The notes: generated by a model not told the origin, from the sequence alone. Counted from the stretch's first letter, positions 9,818 through 20,742 are shown. The stretch: DNA of 64,000 nt from Rana temporaria (GCF_905171775.1 NC_053489.1:390871483-390935482), one strand, 5' to 3'. Numbers and translations are program-made.

Positions 9818-12463
9818 GGGCCTGATTCCCAAAAGAGATACGCAGACTTAACTGCTGTTCAGTCTGTGCCTAACTTTGGAAACGATCCTCAAAAGGCTTT
9901 TTCCAAAGTTAGGCAGAAAATCTGACATGTGTAAGACACTTACACGGTCAAATCTTAGGATGCAGTACCGCATCCGCCGCTGGGGGCATTTCTCATTGAA
10001 ATGCAGCTTTGAGTATGCAAATGAGGACTTAAGCAGATCCACAAAGCATTTCATCATTGTGATTTCTGCGTAAGTTCCGAATTTGCTTGCGCAAAACTAG
10101 GGCTGGTTTTACAATGTGGAAAGTTAGTCACACCTTGTAAAGGCCCATTCAAGCGACGGCATTTGGTATGCATTCCTGAGGGTGAACTCCACGGCAATTT
10201 TTAAATTCAAAACCGGCATGGGTTCCCCCCCCAGGAGCATACCAGGCCCTTAGGTCTGGTATGGGTTGTAAGGAGACCCCCCTACGCCGAAAAATCGACG
10301 TAGGGGGTCCCCCTACAATCCATACCAGACCCGTATCCAAAGCACGCTACCCGGCCGGTCAGGAAGGGAGTGGGGACGAGCGAGCGCCCCCCCCCCTCCT
10401 GAGCCGTGCCAGGCCGCATGCCCTCAACATGGGGGGGTTGGGTGCTCTGGGGCAGGGGGGTGCACTGCGGGCCCCCCCACCCCAGAGCACCCTGTCCCCA
10501 TGTTGATGAGGACAGGACCTCTTCCCGACAACCCTTGCCGTTGGTTGTCGGGGTCTGCGGGCGGGGGCTTATCGGAATCTGGGAGTCCCCTCAAATAAGG
10601 GGGCCCCCAGATACCGGCCCCCCACCCTAAGTGAATGGATATGGGGTACATCGTACCCCTACCCATTCACCTGGAGGCAAAAAGTTAAAGTTAGTAAACA
10701 CACAACACAAGGGTTTTTAAAATAATGTATTATTCTGCTCCGGAGGCCCCCCCTGTCTTCTTTATTAGCTCTAATACCAGGGGGGGCTTCTTCTTCCGCT
10801 CTCCGGGGGTCTTCTTCCACTCTCCGAGGGGGGTTTCTTCTTCCGCTCTCCGGGGGGGGGGGCTTCTCCGCTCTCCGGGGGTCTTCTTCTCTCTTCGCCG
10901 CTCTCCGCTGTTGACTCGGCGCACCCCGGTTCTTCTCCAGCTGTCCGGTGCCTTCTTCTTCAGCGCTGGCTGCCTGCTATCTTTGTGTGTTAGCTCAATT
11001 ACTAACAGGCAGCCGGCGCGGTCTTCTGTGACGTCAGGTTCTTCTTCTCCCCTCTTCCGATGTCGACCCACGTGGTGGGTGCCTACCCACGTGCACCCAC
11101 CACGTGGGTACCTACCGGAGCATGATGGGACGGTGGTGCCTATATAAATGGGATGCAAGGCGCGCTTCCATCATTGCAGTGACAAGAGGCGACGAGTCAA
11201 CATCGGAAGAGGGGAGAAGAAGAACCTGACGTCACAGAAGACCGCGCCGGCTGCCTGTTAGTAATTGAGCTAACACACAAAGATAGCAGGCAGCCAGCGC
11301 TGAAGAAGAAGGCACCGGACAGCTGGAGAAGAACCGGGGTGCGCCGAGTCAACAGCGGAGAGCAGCGAAGAGAGAAGAAGACCCCCGGAGAGCGGAGAAG
11401 CCCCCCCCCGGAGAGCGGAAGAAGAAACCCCCCCCGGCGAGTGGAAGAAGACCCCCGGAGAGCGGAAGAAGAAGCCCCCCCTGGTATTAGAGCTAATAAA
11501 GAAGACAGGGGGGCCTCCGGAGCAGAATAATAAATTATTTTAAAAACCCTTGTGTTGTGTGTTTACTAACTTTTACTTTTTGCCTCCAGGTGAATGGGTA
11601 GGGGTACGATGTACCCCATATCCATTCACTTAGGTGGGGGGCCGGTATCTGGGGGCCCCCTTATTTGAGGGGACTCCCAGATTCCGATAAGCCCCCGCCC
11701 GCAGACCCCGACAACCAACGGCAAGGGTTGTCGGGAAGAGGTCCTGTCCTCATCAACATGGGGACAGGGTGCTCTGGGGTGGGGGGGCCCGCAGTGCACC
11801 CCCCTGCCCCAGAGCACCCAACCCCCCCATGTTGAGGGCATGCGGCCTGGCACGGCTCAGGAGGGGGGGGGGGCGCTCGCTCGTCCCCACTCCCTTCCTG
11901 ACCGGCCGGGTAGCGTGCTTTGGATACGGGTCTGGTATGGATTGTAGGGGGACCCCCTACGTCGATTTTTCGGCGTGGGGGGGTCTCCTTACAACCCATA
12001 CCAGACCTAAGGGCCTGGTATGCTCCTGGGGGGGGAACCCATGCCGGTTTTTTCTTTGAAAATTGGCAAGGAGTTCTCCCTCTCAGGAATGCATGCTGAG
12101 CGACGCTGTCATTTTTTTTATAATTATTTGTTTTCCCGGCGCGTATATTTTTTTTCACCCGTCGCAACTTTAGTGTCCCGTCGCAATCCACAAAGCCGCC
12201 CGGCGTCAATTACGTTCGCGCGCTGCACGTCGGGAAAATTACGTCACACGCATGCGCAGTACGGCCGGCGCGGGAGCGCGCCTCATTTAAATTTTAAACG
12301 CCCCCCGGAGAGGAGGACCGCCTTGCGACGGCGGCACTTAAGTTACACGGCCTGAAATTTCTAGGTAAGTGCTTTGTGGATCAGGCACTTAGGTAGAAAT
12401 TTTAAGTCAGTGTAACTTAACTGCTGAAAGTTAAGTTAGGCAGCTTTTTTGGGAATCAGGCCC
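9818..12463. mobile_element. Harbinger-like MITE (GGGCCTGATTCCC family), copy 2, containing a palindromic element
   Basis: The ends GGGCCTGATTCCCAAAA and TTTTGGGAATCAGGCCC are inverted repeats flanked by the 3-bp duplication AAT (9815-9817, 12464-12466). It sits inside the GTACACACG MITE and is in turn split by the palindrome at 10159-12098. The remaining family sequence resembles copies at 894-1614 and 56897-57614 (for example CACAAAGCA, 'CTTAAG' and 'CGCGGGAGCGCG' type segments). Confidence 0.75.
10159..12098. mobile_element. 1.94-kb palindromic (foldback) element with 7-bp flanking duplication
   Basis: The left arm (10159 to about 11066) and right arm (about 11196 to 12098) are near-identical reverse complements about 900 bp long, separated by roughly 130 bp. 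Outer ends read GGTATGCATTCCTGAG and CTCAGGAATGCATGC. A direct repeat AGCGACG (10152-10158 and 12099-12105) flanks the unit, consistent with a target-site duplication. The arms are GC-rich with runs of G or C and an internal CTTCTTCCGCTCTCCGGGGG-like tandem motif. The spacer holds TATATAAATGGG and two CCACGTGG-type palindromes. Open frames in both arms mirror each other and have no protein similarity. Confidence 0.88.
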
Positions 12464-12993
12464 AATGTTTTTCAGCCTCTAGAAAAAACAAAGTTTTTTT
12501 CAACTTCAACTTCAACAAACGACGTTGCCTACACACGATAGTGAAAAAAAAATGCTCTAGCAAAGCGCGGTGACGTACAACGGCGCTATAAAGGGGAAGT
12601 TCCATGCGGATGACGCCACCCTTGGGGCTGCTTTTGCCGATTTCATGTTTTTAAAAGACAATTCGCGCTTTTCTGTCTGTTACAGCGTGATGAATGTGCT
12701 TACTCCATTACGAACGGTAGTTTTACCAGAAAGAGCGCTCCCGTCTCATAACTTGCTTCTGAGCATGCGCGGGTTTTTCATGTCGTTAAAGCCCACACAC
12801 GATAATTTTTTACAACCCGAAAAATGACATTGTTTAAAATGTCGTTAAAAAATAGAGCATGTTCAAATTTTTTTTTTGACGTTTTTCAGAACCCAAAAAA
12901 TCCTATGAAGCCCACACACGATCATTTTAAATCACATTTTTAAAAAACGTTGTTTTTTACAACCCGAAAAATGATCGTGTGTACGCGGCATAA

Positions 12994-14853
12994 CGGTTCA
13001 ATACAGCCCATTGTCCCATTTCATCCACACTGCCAAAAATAAATAACGTTTCCACACATTCTTCTGGACAACCACCAGTAGTTCATTTTTACAACCTCTT
13101 GCTGATTTAGTAGAAAAAAGAGAGAGTTTGGTCAGCGGGACTTTAAATAAGGCCAATCACCATGCGGAGTAAGCATATAACATATACAGTATTGCTTAAT
13201 TGGGTTCCAACACAAAAGGGGGGAGTAAGTTCGGGACTTGGAATGAGAGGTGTATAACAAAAAGCAGTCTTAGCAAAGAGCATTTTATTATGCCTTGTGA
13301 TATAATGTAAAGCATACTGAATGACAAAAAATTGCATCCACAAAATCGCATAAACATGCTACAAATTACATATGCATATTAACACCATGGTACTTGGCAT
13401 ATCGTGGAGTAAGGACAAGTCCTGCACAACATGAACCACGGGAGGGGCTTGATGGTATAATGAGAATCTAGGAGTAAAACAGTATAAAAACATAAAATCA
13501 TCTGTATGAACATCATGCATCTATGTATGCCCGACGCGTTTCGTTGGGGTATACCAACTATTCAGGGGCAAATGCAATGGTGATCTATAAAGAGACTTAA
13601 CCATAATGTATAATTGTGTAGTAGAATATTATAAATAATGTATAAAGAACAAGATAGATAACCCTATGAATACTCACGTCAACTGTATAGATGTAAGCAC
13701 AGGACCAGAGCCGTTGAAATTGTCTGGCATGGGAGCTGTGATAGAGACACGTGAACAAACAGGGAGCACTGTGGGTGATGCTGGTTAGGTCATGTGCTCG
13801 TGTTGGACCAATTTTAGACACTTCTCCTGGCAGCAATCCCTTAGGTTACACATTTGGGCACACTGCTCTCACACGTGGATCATGTTTTTCAACCATAACA
13901 TTAGGTAATTACTTTGAGTTACTATTTGCCCTCTTCTATCACTAGTCATACTCACTGCACAATTGCTTTGCCTGGTGATCTGTATGATGGTTTATGCATT
14001 ACCCTGCATTATACCCTCATCCATTTTTCGTCATTTGGTTATGGTTATACTTTTGTCATTTCCCATATTCTCCACACCCATATACTCTCAGAATTTTCTA
14101 ACATGGGGTATTGTTTTAACTTACCCACAATAGTACCTTTTCACTATGATAGACATTTTGCATATTTTCATTATTCTTTTTTAGTATTACTCAATACCAC
14201 ATACAGTAGAAATTTTCAGTAATGCCTGGGGACCTTTTAAACACGTCCAACCCGCACATGGGTCCATATACCTCAGCTCCCGGGACAAACAATTCCAGCG
14301 GTCTCTATACTACAGCACCACATGCTCCTATACCCTAGCCCTATGTGAGTACTTAGGACTGGGACTATTCTCTTCCCTTACTGTTACTTTTTTGATATTG
14401 TAGTTATTATTAGATTTTATTGATGTCTATATTTTTCTACAGACTTTTGGACACATCTTTTTCTGATAAAGTGGCTTTGCCCACGAAACGTGTCGAGCAC
14501 TAGGATGCTGCCACTCCTTAATATACACACCTTTAGTTCCATTTAGACTATATTGTTAATTATTTTATTATTTCTACCAATTTTTTTATATGGAGCACTA
14601 TTACTTTGCCAACTGGTTATTGCAATGTGTTGTGTATCCACTTATGTACATGTATGAACACCAGTTACTGCTATGTACCACTTACCCATCCATGCATATT
14701 TATGAATAATTTGTACTATTACGTGCTGCTCAATTATCTATGTATATGTATGAATTTCAAGCTTTTAGTGACTTGTACATTTATGAAATATTTTCATATA
14801 TGCATATACTGCAATGTGACATGATATATGTTTATGATTATCATTATTATAAC
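12994..14853. repeat. AT-rich interval with an inverted GACGCGTTTCGT motif pair
   Basis: GCCCGACGCGTTTCGTTGGG at about 13529-13548 is matched in inverted orientation by CCCACGAAACGTGTCGAGCA at about 14479-14498, which suggests the two ends of one roughly 1-kb inverted-repeat element. The interior is AT-rich with no coding potential. The rest of the interval shows no gene. Confidence 0.45.
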
Positions 14854-15453
14854 TAGGGTTGTCCAGATACCGATACCAGTATCGGTATCGGTACCGATAC
14901 CGAGTATTTGCGCTAGTACTCGTACTCGTGCAAATACTCCCGATACCAAAATAGAATACTTTTTTTTTTTTGTGACATCGAACACAAATTGGATGGCACC
15001 ATTGGATGGCACTGATAGGTGGCACTGGCATTGATTGAATGGCACTCATAAATGGATGGCACTGATAGGTGGCACTGGCATTGATTGGGTGGCACTGATG
15101 AGATGCACTAATAAGCTGCCTCCCTGCACTGATGCACTAATGGGCACTGATCTGCACTGATAGGTGGCACTGGCTAGCTGCACTTTTGGGCACTGGCACC
15201 GATGAGCTGCACTGACAGTGATCACTCCTTCAATGATATGTAGTTTTCCAGTACCGTATGCTAAAAAACAGCTCCACACCATGATGTACCAGTTCTTCAT
15301 AATTCTAAAGAAAATATCTTTGGTCTGTATTGTGGTTTGAAAACGGTCACATGACATTAAAAAAAAGTATCGGTATTCGGTATCGGCGACTACTTGAAAA
15401 AAAGTATCGGTACTTGTACTCGGTTCTAAAAAAGTGGTATCGGGACAACCCTA
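14854..15453. mobile_element. Complete hAT non-autonomous element, AGGGTTGTCC family
   Basis: TAGGGTTGTCC and GGGACAACCCTA are terminal inverted repeats. The 8-bp direct repeat ATTATAAC flanks the element perfectly (14846-14853 and 15454-15461), which identifies hAT-type transposition. Subterminal regions are packed with GATACC/GGTATC motifs. The centre (about 14990-15215) is a degenerate GGCACTGATAGGT-type minisatellite. No transposase is encoded. Confidence 0.93.
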
Positions 15454-15461
15454 ATTATAAC

Positions 15462-16398
15462 TCTTACCCAGTTTGTATGCTATGCCTCATACAACGTCCC
15501 AAACCTTTTTTTCTTTATCATTAGGGATAGAGATGCATGATTGCATGTGTCTCATATAAAGTCTCACATTTCCCCCTTCCCCTTTCATTTATTATTTCAT
15601 CCATTTTTCACCCTGGATGAGCCTGCAATGTCTTTCCACTGTTTGGATTTCTATGTTTGAAAATGACATAATGCTGCTAATCAGGAGCACTCACCTATTG
15701 CTAGAAAATGTATTTATTCACTACCTGGGAGCAGAAGGACAGGGTATTTTCTGTACTCTACCAGCAGCAGAAAACACCTATGATACAGCTATCGCTGTAA
15801 ACATATTTGTGCCTAAAGTAAATGTGGTTAAAGAAAGGTATCAATTCTAGCAGGGTGAACAGCATAATGCTGAATCCAAAGTAAAATTTATAGCAGCTTA
15901 GAGTTGGTTGTTTTGGTGCTCTAACACATGAAATGATACAAGTCCACTAGTAGAAAAACACTTAGCCCGCATTAGAGCTCTTTCACACTCACAGTGCCCG
16001 GGCATCGGGTGCCTTACCGTCCTTGCTATGGGTGAACTCAAGAAGGCTCGCTCCCGAGCCATGCTCTGTGTGTCCATTTACTCACAGAGTGTGGCTCAAT
16101 CTTGCTCTTTCCTCATTGGCTCACTAGCTGTGATTGACAGCTACTGTGTGGGCCAATGAGAAGAGAAAGACCCAGGAGTGCTGCTGCTCTCATGCACATT
16201 GTTGGTTCAAGATGGGGCTCAGGTAAGTATAAGAGGGGGGGGGGGTGAGTTGCACCCTGAAGGTTTTATACCTTAATGCATAGAATACATTTCCTCTATC
16301 CACCTCGCTTGTGTTGATGGAGGAATGTGTTAGTTTTATATGTTCGGCCTGCTGGGTGAGGAAAAAATAAATAAAAATGTATGCCCAGCCTGACTGTT
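15462..16398. repeat. Interspersed repeat with GCTCGCTCCCGAGCC core, and unassigned flanks
   Basis: Part of this interval (about 15970-16300) shares blocks with 61800-62230: CTCACTCCCGAGCC-like palindrome, CTCTGTGTGT, ATTGGCTCACTAGCTGTGATTGACAG-type segment and a C-rich terminus. These are two copies of one non-coding family. The remainder shows nothing recognisable. Confidence 0.55.
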
Positions 16399-16826
16399 AT
16401 GCCCCGTACACACGATCGGTTTTCCCGTTGGAAAAAATCAGATGAGAACTTTTGGTCGGGAATCCCGACCATGTGTATGCTCCATCAGACTTTTTTCAAC
16501 GGAAAAACTGCTGGAAAAAGATAGAGAGCAGGTTCTTTATTTTCCCGTCAGGAAAAAATTCGATCGGAATTTCCTATCGTGTGTACAAATTCCGACGCGC
16601 AAAATTCCAACACATGCTCGGAAACAAATCGACGTATGCGCAAAAGCATAGAACTTAATTTTCTCGGCTTGTCGTAGTCTTTTGCATCACCGCGTTCTTG
16701 GCAGTCAAAAGTTCACCGAACTTTTGTTGTGTGACCATGTGTATGCAGGCAGGCTTGAGCGGAATTCCCTCGGAACAACCATCCAACTTTTTTTCCGCCG
16801 GGAATTACGCTCGTGTGTACAGGGCA
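16399..16826. mobile_element. GTACACACG-terminus MITE, copy 4
   Basis: Inverted ends ATGCCCCGTACACACGATCG and CGTGTGTACAGGGCAT enclose about 430 bp, including a 'AGAGAGCAGGTTCT' motif typical of the family. Non-coding. Confidence 0.8.
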
Positions 16827-17374
16827 TTACTCTTGTATCTGCTAGCAAAGGCTACTCTATGTAACAGCCGCTTTTGCGGGCTGTTCCTTCTTTAAATAGG
16901 CGCACTCGGCGCCGTAATGCGTTCCATGTTGGAACGCTTACAGTGCTCGTGCGATGACGTCATCGCCCGCACAGTGATGCGTTCCAGCCGTAGCCTATCC
17001 GTCATGGCCTGTCAGCTGTAGCTCAGCTACCTTACACAACAACTATCTGCCTTTGCCGGGACACCGCTCCAGGAAACAACTACTACTTTGCTGTTAAGAC
17101 TTCCTCTACAACTACAGCATTGTTGGGAACTACCTTCATGGACTTTCCATCTCCTGCATAAAAATACCTACAAAACGGATAAGTAGTCATTCCTTCACTT
17201 GTAGTTCTATAGGAAGATCTAATGCTTATGTTTCATCGATTTCAATTGTAGTATTACAAATACAGTGTGGAGATTAACATATCTTATGGGAGATACCATT
17301 GTGCTAAAGCTTATTTGCAAAGGAGTACCTTAAAGGGACAGCTACCTCTAAATTATTACAGCAATATTTAGTTC

Positions 17375-17600
17375 ACGTGGCTACTATAAATTCCTGAGCT
17401 ATATTGCCTCTCATATGTAACCATTGCTACATCTACAATATATAGCTCATATCTGCTACTATATTTACCTGGGATATACTGCCTCTCATATGCAAGTAGT
17501 ATTGTATCTACAATATTTACCACAAGTATGCTACTATAATTACCTGAGCTATTTTGCCTCTCATACGCAAGTACTATTACTCAACTAAAGTACCTGTCAT
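17375..17600. repeat. 75-bp tandem repeat, about three units
   Basis: TGCCTCTCATA recurs at 17405, 17480 and 17555, exactly 75 bp apart, with the sequence between (CTACAATAT, GCTACTATA, TTACCTG) conserved in order. AT-rich and non-coding, lying just downstream of the POLR2E retrocopy's tail on the plus-strand coordinate. Confidence 0.8.
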
Positions 17601-17723
17601 ATACAAGTAATACTACTATTGAAATACTACTAATACTACTTCTATTTACTACGAGCTTGACATAAGTACAAATCCTCATAGGCCTTGTCTTAATTGTTTG
17701 AACATGTTAGCTCTAACTTTTCT

Positions 17724-18649
17724 TTTTATTTTTTATTTTTTTCGTCAGAGTATGCAATGTTTATTTTTCCCAATATAAAAAATAGAGGGGCCTGCTAACT
17801 GAGCAACTTACAGAAGTGCTGTCATTTAAGTGTCAAGAGTTTATCACACTCTTCATGATCCGAGTACATGTTCTTGGAGTCTCTTCTGCTGGCTAGCTCT
17901 GGTTTGCCTCCATCTTCAAACACTGCACTTCTTCAGAAGTTTGTTTTCCCAGGGTAAAAACACACCTCATTAGACTAATCGGTATGTAATGTAACGACCA
18001 GCAGTCTCACTAGGACGAATAATCTTTACCACCTGGCCTCTCTTTAAACCAAAATATCTTGCCACTGGGTCTCCCGCCTGAATACGAGGGAGTTGGGATT
18101 CTCGTAATTTATATCTTGCCAGTAGTTCTGTCACTTCATCTTTGGTCATCACCACGTGTTCAGGTACCAGCTCATGTTCTGTGATGTTAATCAGAAGCTC
18201 CTGCTGCAGAAACTGTTCCAGGATGTACTTGGGAGCCATATCCACCAGTGACTGCTTGGCAGATGGGGTCATTCCTTGCTGCACAACTATGATAGCTCGG
18301 GTGATATTTTCCTCCTGCATCCGCTGACAGTACATTTTTATGGTCTTTATGCCAACCTTTGGCTCCTCAGGAAAGAATACAAACATCTGATCAGTTGGAT
18401 CATCATTGTGTGCGACCAACACAGTGAGATCTGTTCTTCGGGGGCGACCCTCACTGGGCTTATCACCAAACTGTGCTTTAAACTCATCCAAAGTTTGATC
18501 CAATTCATCTTGTGTCACTAAATATCCACGATCATGGCATAACTGCATGATAGTCTTCCTGATCTTCCACAGTCGGTAAGTTTCCTCTTCGTCATCCATC
18601 TTCACAACAACACGCTGCTACTGCTGCCTGCTATACCGGAAGGACGAAA
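17724..18649 (-). mobile_element. LINE-mobilised processed insertion of a POLR2E mRNA
   Basis: This covers the whole reverse-transcribed insert: a short 5' leader (18600-18649), the intronless coding region, a 3' untranslated region of about 210 nt, an AATAAA signal (complement of 17760-17765) and an A-rich tail (17724-17742 on the minus strand). A perfect 9-bp direct repeat AACTTTTCT flanks it (17715-17723 and 18650-18658, plus strand), the signature of target-primed reverse transcription. Confidence 0.88.
17970..18599 (-). CDS. polr2e: Intronless POLR2E (RPB5) retrocopy with open reading frame
   Basis: POLR2E encodes RPB5, the roughly 210-residue subunit shared by RNA polymerases I, II and III, with an N-terminal jaw domain and a C-terminal assembly domain. 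The frame encodes 209 residues from MDDEEETYRLWKIRKTI to GRYITYRLV with no internal stop or frameshift. Family blocks are visible in order: the N-terminal helices, TDLTVLVAHNDDPTDQ, then the assembly domain with HELVPEHVVMT, RIQAGDPVARYFGLKRGQVV and the conserved ...SETAGRYITYR end. I chose the second in-frame ATG (18599) because the vertebrate protein starts MDDEEE; an ATG two codons upstream would add MK. The usual final glutamine codon is replaced by TAA, so the protein is one residue short. All introns of the parent gene are absent and retrocopy signatures flank it. Whether it is transcribed is unknown; a CpG-rich MITE lies about 120 bp upstream. Confidence 0.9.
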   Translation of the reverse strand: MDDEEETYRLWKIRKTIMQLCHDRGYLVTQDELDQTLDEFKAQFGDKPSEGRPRRTDLTVLVAHNDDPTDQMFVFFPEEPKVGIKTIKMYCQRMQEENITRAIIVVQQGMTPSAKQSLVDMAPKYILEQFLQQELLINITEHELVPEHVVMTKDEVTELLARYKLRESQLPRIQAGDPVARYFGLKRGQVVKIIRPSETAGRYITYRLV

Positions 18650-18720
18650 AACTTTTCTATGCTAGAGGTTGTTGCTATTTCATAGCATCTCCTCTAGTGG
18701 CCTAATACATCTCTACATGC

Positions 18721-19246
18721 TTAAAGCGGGGGTTCACCCTTAGAGGGCACTTTTCCCCCTTAGATTCCTGCTCGTTTTTACTAGGGGAATCGGCTATTTA
18801 TTTTAAAATATGTGCAGTACTTACCCGTTTACGAGATGCATCCTCTCCGTCGCTTCCGGGTATGGGCTTCGGGAATGGGCGTTCCTTCTTGATTGACAGG
18901 CTTCCGAGAGGCTTCCGACGGTCGCATCCATCGCGTCACGATTTTCCGAAAGAAGCCAAACGTTGGTGCGCAGGCGCAGTATAGAGCCGCACCGACGTTC
19001 GGCTTCTTTCGGCTACTAGTGACGCAATGGATGCGACCGTCGGAAGCCTCTCGGAAGGCTGTCAATCAAGAAGGAACGCCCGCTCCCGAAGACCCATACC
19101 CGGAAGCGACGGAAGAAGATGCAGCTCGAAAACGGGTAAGTACTGCTCATATTTTAAAATAAATAGCCGATTCCCCTAGTAAAAACGAGCAGGAAGCTAA
19201 GGGGAGAAATTTTTTTTTTTTACAAATGGGTGAACTCCCGCTTTAA
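18721..19246. mobile_element. TTAA-flanked foldback MITE, AGCGGGGGTTCACCC family, copy 2
   Basis: TTAA at 18721-18724 and 19243-19246 bounds inverted ends AGCGGGGGTTCACCC and GGGTGAACTCCCGCT. The interior folds back: 18828-18990 is CpG-rich and recurs inverted at 18975-19140. It lies immediately upstream of the POLR2E retrocopy in that gene's direction of transcription. Confidence 0.88.
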
Positions 19247-19575
19247 GTTGATATGATGTAGAGAACCCCCAAACTCCTGTTGCTAGGAGCGACGCCTGAG
19301 GTCCCTTACTGATAATCACTTGCATGCAATGGTGTATTGGGATATTGACCTTGAACTATAATTTTAAACGCTAAGCTCTGGTTGCATGTTGTAATGCGTC
19401 CATGCTTAGTAGCTCGACGCCTTTCTTTATGTGACAAAGAGATGATGTATAGATCCCCCAAACTCCTGTTGCGAGGAGTGACGCCTGGGGCCTAATACTG
19501 AGTTGTCGCATAGAGAATCGCATTGAATTCCTTGCTAACCGCAGTTGTGGTTCACTCCGTTCACCAGTGCTGTTA
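19247..19575 (+). repeat. Probable 5' LTR and leader of a Sushi-like Ty3/gypsy element (partial)
   Basis: The segment ends ...CCAGTGCTGTTACA shortly before the gag start. A block at about 19484-19575 (CGCCTGGGGCCTAATACTGA onward) recurs at about 23804-23879 and ends at the same TTACA, as expected for the shared 3' edge of two LTRs. The second copy lacks about 23 bp present here. An internal near-repeat (CCCCCAAACTCCTGTTGC at about 19266 and 19454) is also seen. The left LTR boundary is obscured by the neighbouring MITE, and no clear primer-binding site was recognised. Confidence 0.55.
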
Positions 19576-19595
19576 CAGAATAATAGAACCTTTAA

Positions 19596-20740
19596 ATGAA
19601 CCCAGCGGAGCTTGCAAACCAAGTTGTCACCCTTACCCAGAGGATTAACGCTCTCACTCACACATTACAAAATCTACAAGCTGAAAATCAGGCTTTGCAA
19701 GAATTAGTTGCCCTTACCCCAAATGTATCTTATCTTTCCCCGGAACCTAAGGTGAATCCACCTCCTACTTTTTCTGGTGACCGAAAGACCTATAGAGAGT
19801 TCATTAATGCCTGTAAATTAATGTTTGAACTCCGTCCTCACACTTCCCCCAATGATAGGATTAAGGTGCTCACCCTTATCTCCTATTTACAGGGTGTACC
19901 CCGTGCTTGGGCAAATACTTACCAAGAAAAAGAGGATCCAATCCTAAACTCTTGTCAACAATTTCTAGCAACTATGTCTTTGCTATACGATGACTTCAAT
20001 AAGCAACTCACTGCTGAAAATGCGATTAGGAACCTCAAACAAGATAGACGACCAGTTGAAGATTTCATTGCGGAATTCCAGAGGTGGGCTATTGAAACTG
20101 AGTGGAATGATGTCACACTGCGTAACCAATTTCGCCTCGGTCTTTCCGAACCACTCAAGGATGAATTGGCTCGATCAGATCTCCCTCTTAGGCCCCGTAC
20201 ACACGACAGAGTTTCTCGGCAGAATTCACCGAGAAACTCGGTCAAAACCCAGATTCTGCCGAGAAACTCTGTCGTCTGTACAGTTTTGGCTCGATGGAGC
20301 CGCCGAGGAGCTTGACGAGAAAATAGAGAACATGTTCTCTATTTTCTCGTTGTTCTATGGGAGAAGGCGGCCCGCCGAGCTCCTCGGCGGCTTCATCATA
20401 GAACTCGACGAGGAACTCGACGTGCCAAGCACGTCGAGTTCCTCGGCCGTGTGTACGGGGCCTGACTCTTAACGACATCATACAACGTTCGATCACCATT
20501 GATCATAGATTAAGAGAGAGACAAGCTGAATGTCAATCAACTGCAACTACATCTGCCCTTATGCCTAAAAATCTGAGTTTGGTTCCTGTTGATGAAAAAA
20601 TGCACATTGGCTCCACACGTGGCCTACTTACCTCATCTGAAAGACTTTGTTGCCGCACATTGAATCTCCGCCCTTATTGTGCCTCACCTGAACATGCCAT
20701 CTCTTCTTGTCCTCTTGTAAAAAAAGAAAAAGGACGAACG
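19596..20740 (+). pseudogene. gag of a Sushi-like Ty3/gypsy retrotransposon, interrupted by a MITE
   Basis: The frame from 19596 encodes a gag protein: an N-terminal coiled coil (about residues 4-40, LTQRINALTHTLQNLQAE), then the capsid-like block starting PPTFSGDRKTYREFINACK with SYLQGVPRAWA and a following EDFIAEFQRWA region. This arrangement is that of Sushi-ichi-type elements, the group that gave rise to mammalian PEG10 and RTL genes. A GTACACACG MITE at 20191-20463 breaks the frame. The frame resumes as LNDIIQRSITIDHRLRERQ and ends in a CCHC-like knuckle whose first cysteine is Arg (RPYCASPEHAISSC). The gag stop lies at the Tc1 insertion site, and pol follows in another frame. It is a relic unable to encode a complete protein. 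Confidence 0.82.
20191..20463. mobile_element. GTACACACG-terminus MITE, copy 5 (inside gypsy gag)
   Basis: GGCCCCGTACACACGAC and GTGTGTACGGGGCC are inverted ends. The gag reading resumes on the far side, which fixes the boundaries. The interior contains GAGAACATGTTCTC and GAACTCGACGTGC-type palindromes shared with copies at 53807-54077 and 56277-56479, so these three form one young subfamily. Confidence 0.9.
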
Positions 20741-20742
20741 TA

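Larger units (their letters stand above)
9774..12993. mobile_element. GTACACACG-terminus MITE, copy 3, hosting nested insertions
   Basis: The outer inverted ends AATGCCGCGTACACACGATC and GATCGTGTGTACGCGGCAT enclose an interior interrupted at 9818-12463 by a Harbinger-like MITE. The part after the interruption (12467-12993) contains the subfamily-specific segment AAATGCTCTAGCAAAGCGCG, which also occurs inverted at about 23740-23805 in a copy inside a gypsy element. It is non-coding. Confidence 0.8.

Noticed and set aside
10725..11158. Open frames of about 140 codons on both strands
   Set aside because: They lie in the arms of the palindromic element and mirror each other; composition is biased by GC-rich repeats.
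13751..14222. Hydrophobic open frames that could suggest membrane proteins
   Set aside because: AT-rich sequence gives Phe/Tyr/Ile-rich translations by chance; no start context or homology.
15970..16300. Possible CpG island or promoter for NFIC exon 1
   Set aside because: The sequence recurs at 61800-62230 as a repeat family, and no exon-1-like coding sequence with a donor site was found.
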